Source: Sphingobacteriales bacterium (GTDB lineage: Bacteria; Bacteroidota; Bacteroidia; Chitinophagales; Chitinophagaceae). Taken from it: a stretch of 33,303 nt of DNA. The stretch spans positions 1 through 33,303 of the forward strand of contig JAHEEX010000015.1 in assembly GCA_024640465.1 (NCBI GenBank), read 5' to 3'. Shown here in pieces: positions 30,179 to 33,303 of the stretch. Under the pieces are notes generated by a model. That model saw only the letters and a program-made list of their open reading frames with translations. It had not been told where the DNA came from and ran no database searches. A program made the translations under genes and the position numbers. How positions within the stretch are numbered: the stretch's first letter is position 1; each line of letters starts with the position of its first letter.

Positions 30179-32614
30179 TTAGTTGCCATTTCCAACACGC
30201 TGTATTTCATCTGCTGCACTGCCGCCACTTCGCCTGGCAGCTTTAACCGGCTTTCCAAAACGATATGTAAATGCAATATTGACAACACGTGAATCGCGGG
30301 TGAGTAAAAAATATTCTTCCGCATTTTCAAAATCGGTGAGTCCCTCCATTGCCTGGGTATAAAATATATCACGGATACTTAATTTCAATGTGCCTTTCTT
30401 TTTCAGAATAGGCCTGGAAACACCTGCCGATACCTGGCCGGTAGGATACAGTAGTTCCTGTAAATCATTTCTTGCTTTGCTTGTATAGAAGCCGGAAAGC
30501 TCTGCCGCGTAAGTATCACCAATACGAAACTGGTTATTGATGTTGAGATTTAATTGATTGATGTTTGAATTATATTCATCCCAAACATACCCACTCAATT
30601 CTTTGTGGTTAAACACAGCCTGTCCAGTGAGACTCCACCATTTTGCGGGCGAAGCTTGTACTGTTACCGAAATACCCAGGTTAATGGCATGATCGATATT
30701 GCCTTCAGCGTAAAGCAAAATGCCATCACTATTGGTCAGAAAAAGCTGGGTAAAATAATTTTTTATAATGCTATACGACACAGCTGTTGTGAGAATATTT
30801 TTGAATTGATGACTCAACTCCATATTCCAGCTGTATTGCGGAAGGAAATATGGATTCCCGGTTTGGTAAGTATATTTATTGATGATAAAAACAAAGGGGT
30901 TCAATTTTTGATACGCAGGCCGGTCAATTCTTCTCCCGGCTGTAAATGTAAATGTGCTGGCGGAGTCTGCCTGGTAAGAAACATATCCGCTTGGAAACAG
31001 GCCACTGTATTTTTTAGAGAATGCCGAATCGTCTTTTATGGCATTACCCAACTGATTGGCATTGTAAGTAGTGTACTCATATCGAAGTCCGGCCTGGAAA
31101 GTAAATCGTTTATATTTTTGTTCCAGGTTGCTGTATAAGGCATGAATGCTTTCTTCATATAGGAAATGATTACTCTTTCCATAGTCTTGACTCCATTGAC
31201 CACCATCATAATATTGATATTCGGCCAGGTTATCCGTATTTGTATGGGATGTCTTCCAGCCTGATTCAAGTTTGCCATTTTGCCCAAAACGGAAACTATG
31301 ATCAATCTTGCCCGATAAAATATGGATTGAGGAAGGAAGGTATCCTTTAGATGCTTCATTATAACCACCAGGAACATCCAGGGTATTTGAAAAATACTGT
31401 TCATTTCGAATATCATAGTTCAGCCAGTCGAAATCTGCAGAAATATCCTGTGATTTATTTATCGCATGTCTGAAGTTTAGATTCAAAGAACCATTTTGAA
31501 AATGATTGCTGCTGCTTCCTGTAGTTATAATAGTCGAATCTATACCGCCATTTTCATTTATCCAGTTTGCCTTTGCATCGGATGCTCCTTTTCTTGAAAC
31601 GATTACTCCGGTAAAAGCAATGCCAAAACTTGTTTTTTCAGTTGCATAATAATCAACCCCTGTTTTAATGGTATTGTTCAGGCTTTGCCCTTTCAGATAT
31701 GTAGTTTGATCTAATGAAGCAATTGTTTTACCTGTTACATCGTAGTAGTCTCGCAAAGCATATATGTTGGTAAAAGATTCATTATACCCTGTACTAAAAT
31801 TAAAAAAGCTGTTGAATTTTCCCTGCCGGTAATTCAATAAAAAACTGTTGTTTGATTTTGGATAGCGACCCTGTCCATAGGAAAGGGACAGGGTTCCATT
31901 TATTCCTTTTTGCTTATTCTTTTTTGTTTTGATATTAATGATACCGGCATTGCCACTCGCATCATATTTTGCCGAAGGGTTTGTGATAAGTTCAATCTGG
32001 TCAACCTGAGATGCACTCATGCTGCTCAACAGGTTTGCCAGTTCGGAACCGGATAAATAGGTTTGTTTATCATCAATCAGTACCAGTACGCCGGATTTTG
32101 CCTGCAGGCTGATCCCATTGTTTTTGTCAACAGTAACTCCCGGAGACTTTTCAAGTACTTCAAGTACAGTAGCCCCGGTATTGGTAACAGCAGCATCCAC
32201 ATTGATCAGTACTTTGCCTTTGGATCTTTCAATCAATGGTCTTTTGCCTGTGATGGTGATATTTTGTAAGGTTGCACTTTGTGGCATCAGTTCAAATTCA
32301 AATGGACCCTTATTTATTTCAGAAATGCTGTAAGATTTACTGATGAATGTTTGATATCCGGCGAGACTGATTTCAAATCTGTAATCACCCGGGGCTACAT
32401 GAGGCATTGTTGCCTTACCTTGTAGATTTGAGATAGCTGTTCTCATCAGTATGGAATCACTAACCCTTATCAGCAATATGGTGGCAGATTCAACCGGTTC
32501 CTGTTTTTCATTACGGACCAGTAATGAAATAACGGAATCTGTAGCATTGGCTGTTTGGCCAATGCCTGTTTTAAGGAATAAGGTCAGTAATATAAAAAAC
32601 AGCCATTTCTGCAT
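30179..32614 (-). CDS. TonB-dependent receptor-like outer-membrane protein (CarboxypepD_reg + plug + barrel)
   Basis: I set the start at the ATG at 32614 (MQKWLFFILL.. signal peptide), 12 bp inside the longest frame. The ~811-aa protein has a carboxypeptidase-regulatory-like domain (~25-110, with PVESATILLIRVSDSILMR, APGDYRFEISLAGYQ), a plug (~120-215, LEVLEKSPGVTV, ASQVDQIELITNPSAKYDASG, AGIINIKTKK) and a ~600-residue beta barrel ending in FTYRFGKPVKAARRSGGSA. This is the Bacteroidota 'outer membrane beta-barrel family' (not SusC), with no SusD beside it. It may move a ligand or serve a structural role; the substrate is unknown. The methyltransferase gene lies 112 bp upstream on the same strand. 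Confidence 0.85.
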   Translation of the reverse strand: MQKWLFFILLTLFLKTGIGQTANATDSVISLLVRNEKQEPVESATILLIRVSDSILMRTAISNLQGKATMPHVAPGDYRFEISLAGYQTFISKSYSISEINKGPFEFELMPQSATLQNITITGKRPLIERSKGKVLINVDAAVTNTGATVLEVLEKSPGVTVDKNNGISLQAKSGVLVLIDDKQTYLSGSELANLLSSMSASQVDQIELITNPSAKYDASGNAGIINIKTKKNKQKGINGTLSLSYGQGRYPKSNNSFLLNYRQGKFNSFFNFSTGYNESFTNIYALRDYYDVTGKTIASLDQTTYLKGQSLNNTIKTGVDYYATEKTSFGIAFTGVIVSRKGASDAKANWINENGGIDSTIITTGSSSNHFQNGSLNLNFRHAINKSQDISADFDWLNYDIRNEQYFSNTLDVPGGYNEASKGYLPSSIHILSGKIDHSFRFGQNGKLESGWKTSHTNTDNLAEYQYYDGGQWSQDYGKSNHFLYEESIHALYSNLEQKYKRFTFQAGLRYEYTTYNANQLGNAIKDDSAFSKKYSGLFPSGYVSYQADSASTFTFTAGRRIDRPAYQKLNPFVFIINKYTYQTGNPYFLPQYSWNMELSHQFKNILTTAVSYSIIKNYFTQLFLTNSDGILLYAEGNIDHAINLGISVTVQASPAKWWSLTGQAVFNHKELSGYVWDEYNSNINQLNLNINNQFRIGDTYAAELSGFYTSKARNDLQELLYPTGQVSAGVSRPILKKKGTLKLSIRDIFYTQAMEGLTDFENAEEYFLLTRDSRVVNIAFTYRFGKPVKAARRSGGSAADEIQRVGNGN

Positions 32615-32726
32615 AAGCGTAGCCAAAATAAAACATTCACAGAATTCATTTTCAGAATTATTTTAAATGGCTTAAGTGAAGGATAAATTGAATGATAATA
32701 CCTGGCATTTATATATCGGCCTGCAA

Positions 32727-33303
32727 TTATTCAGGCTTTTGAAATACCAGGCAGTGCTGCCAGGGGAGGTTGCCTATATTTTTCATAAAGCTGAAACCGG
32801 CGGCTTTTAATTCTTTGACAGCTTGCTTCTGCGTCATTTTATGTATTTGTTTTATGGGAACAGAACTATCTTCTGCGCGGTATTCGATCAGGAAAAGTTT
32901 GCCCCCTGGTTTCAGGGCTTCGAGCATCGACCTGGCGATTTCATAGGGAAATGACAGTTCGTGGTATACGTCAACCATCAGCATAATATCTATACTAGCC
33001 GGTGGCAGCTCAACTGATTGCTCTTTTCCAAGTACCGTTTTAATATTGGGAATGTGTTCATCTTTGATCCGTTTGTCGAGGTATGCGATCATTTGCGGTT
33101 CAACATCAACGGCATAGATTTTCCCGTTGCCCACCATTTTAGCCATACGAACTGCATGATATCCACTGCCTGCACCTATATCAGCCACCACCATGCCGGG
33201 CTTCAGTTCCATATTTTTTAACAGGAGGGTGACCCTTTCTTCCTTTTCTCTTTCGGGCCTTTCCAGCCAGGAGATACCATAGTGACTCATTACATAGGCA
33301 ATC
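32727..33303 (-). CDS. SAM-dependent methyltransferase (5' end cut by window)
   Basis: The minus-strand frame stays open to the window edge, and the region before the in-frame ATG at 33290 (ending ..IAYV) continues without a stop. The phrase MSHYGISWLERPEREKEER is usually internal in such proteins, so the true start probably lies outside. The SAM-binding motif I is MVVADIGAGSGYHAVRMA, followed by IYAVDVEP (motif II), ASIDIMLMVDVYHEL (motif post-II), and LEALKPGGKLFLIEYR. It is a class I methyltransferase. The substrate is not apparent; the family is often annotated only as methyltransferase type 11. Confidence 0.82.
   Translation of the reverse strand, partial: IAYVMSHYGISWLERPEREKEERVTLLLKNMELKPGMVVADIGAGSGYHAVRMAKMVGNGKIYAVDVEPQMIAYLDKRIKDEHIPNIKTVLGKEQSVELPPASIDIMLMVDVYHELSFPYEIARSMLEALKPGGKLFLIEYRAEDSSVPIKQIHKMTQKQAVKELKAAGFSFMKNIGNLPWQHCLVFQKPE

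Noticed and set aside
30605-31138. 177-aa plus-strand ORF antisense to the receptor gene
   Set aside because: Entirely inside the receptor barrel coding region; no motif.

Overview
This 33.3 kb window looks like a chromosomal segment of a Bacteroidota, most likely a Chitinophagaceae-type soil or plant-polymer degrader. The reasons are the exported glycoside hydrolases (GH2, GH5, GH20, GH130), an outer-membrane receptor of the carboxypeptidase-regulatory plus plug plus beta-barrel type, many Tat-exported sugar-modifying enzymes, DUF4382, DUF2157 and DUF481 proteins, moderately AT-rich DNA, weak Shine-Dalgarno signals, and a few TAnnTTTG-like -7 elements. The genus assignment is inference. I see no rRNA, tRNA, CRISPR array, transposase or phage gene.

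Layout. Positions 1-3865 (+) are the 3' part of a beta-mannan operon: the end of a GH130 mannosylglucose phosphorylase, a cellobiose/mannobiose 2-epimerase, a secreted CBM6/35-like protein and a secreted GH5 mannanase-like enzyme. A 485-bp gap follows, with a nested G/C-rich inverted repeat and a 28-bp operator-like inverted repeat. Positions 4351-10287 (+) hold a Tat-exported GFOR-like oxidoreductase, a Tat-exported M24 peptidase, a large GH2 enzyme and a TPM-like secreted protein. Positions 10305-13779 (-) hold a GNAT enzyme, an MFS transporter and a GMC oxidoreductase. Positions 13918-15985 (-) are a pair of overlapping multi-pass membrane protein genes (DUF2157 and its partner).

Positions 16230-21043 hold mostly small or poorly characterised genes: a 77-aa protein, a DUF481 barrel, a membrane [4Fe-4S] protein, a 108-aa protein behind an inverted repeat, a DoxX-like protein and a DUF4382 lipoprotein. 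Clear minus-strand terminators follow the DoxX and DUF4382 genes. Positions 21416-23870 hold a GH20 beta-hexosaminidase divergent from an unknown lipoprotein. Positions 24014-26375 (+) hold a Tat-exported TIM-barrel sugar isomerase, a CBM48 plus helix-hairpin-helix fusion and an FKBP prolyl isomerase. A block of six 19-bp tandem repeats follows. Positions 26558-30149 hold a Tat-type class V aminotransferase (-), then a second Tat-exported TIM-barrel isomerase with an MFS transporter (+). The window ends with a TonB-dependent receptor-like protein and a truncated SAM methyltransferase (both -).

How the genes work together. The best supported pathway is mannan breakdown: GH5 cuts mannan outside the cytoplasm, the epimerase converts mannobiose to mannosyl-glucose, and GH130 phosphorolyses that to mannose-1-phosphate and glucose. 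A looser theme is oxidative or isomerising sugar processing in the periplasm: the GFOR-like enzyme, two TIM-barrel isomerases and a GMC oxidoreductase, with two sugar-acid/sugar-type MFS transporters. I found no decisive evidence for a wholly new system. The most unusual items are the CBM48-HHH fusion, the hairpin-forming tandem repeat, the nested inverted repeat and the concentration of Tat-exported sugar enzymes.
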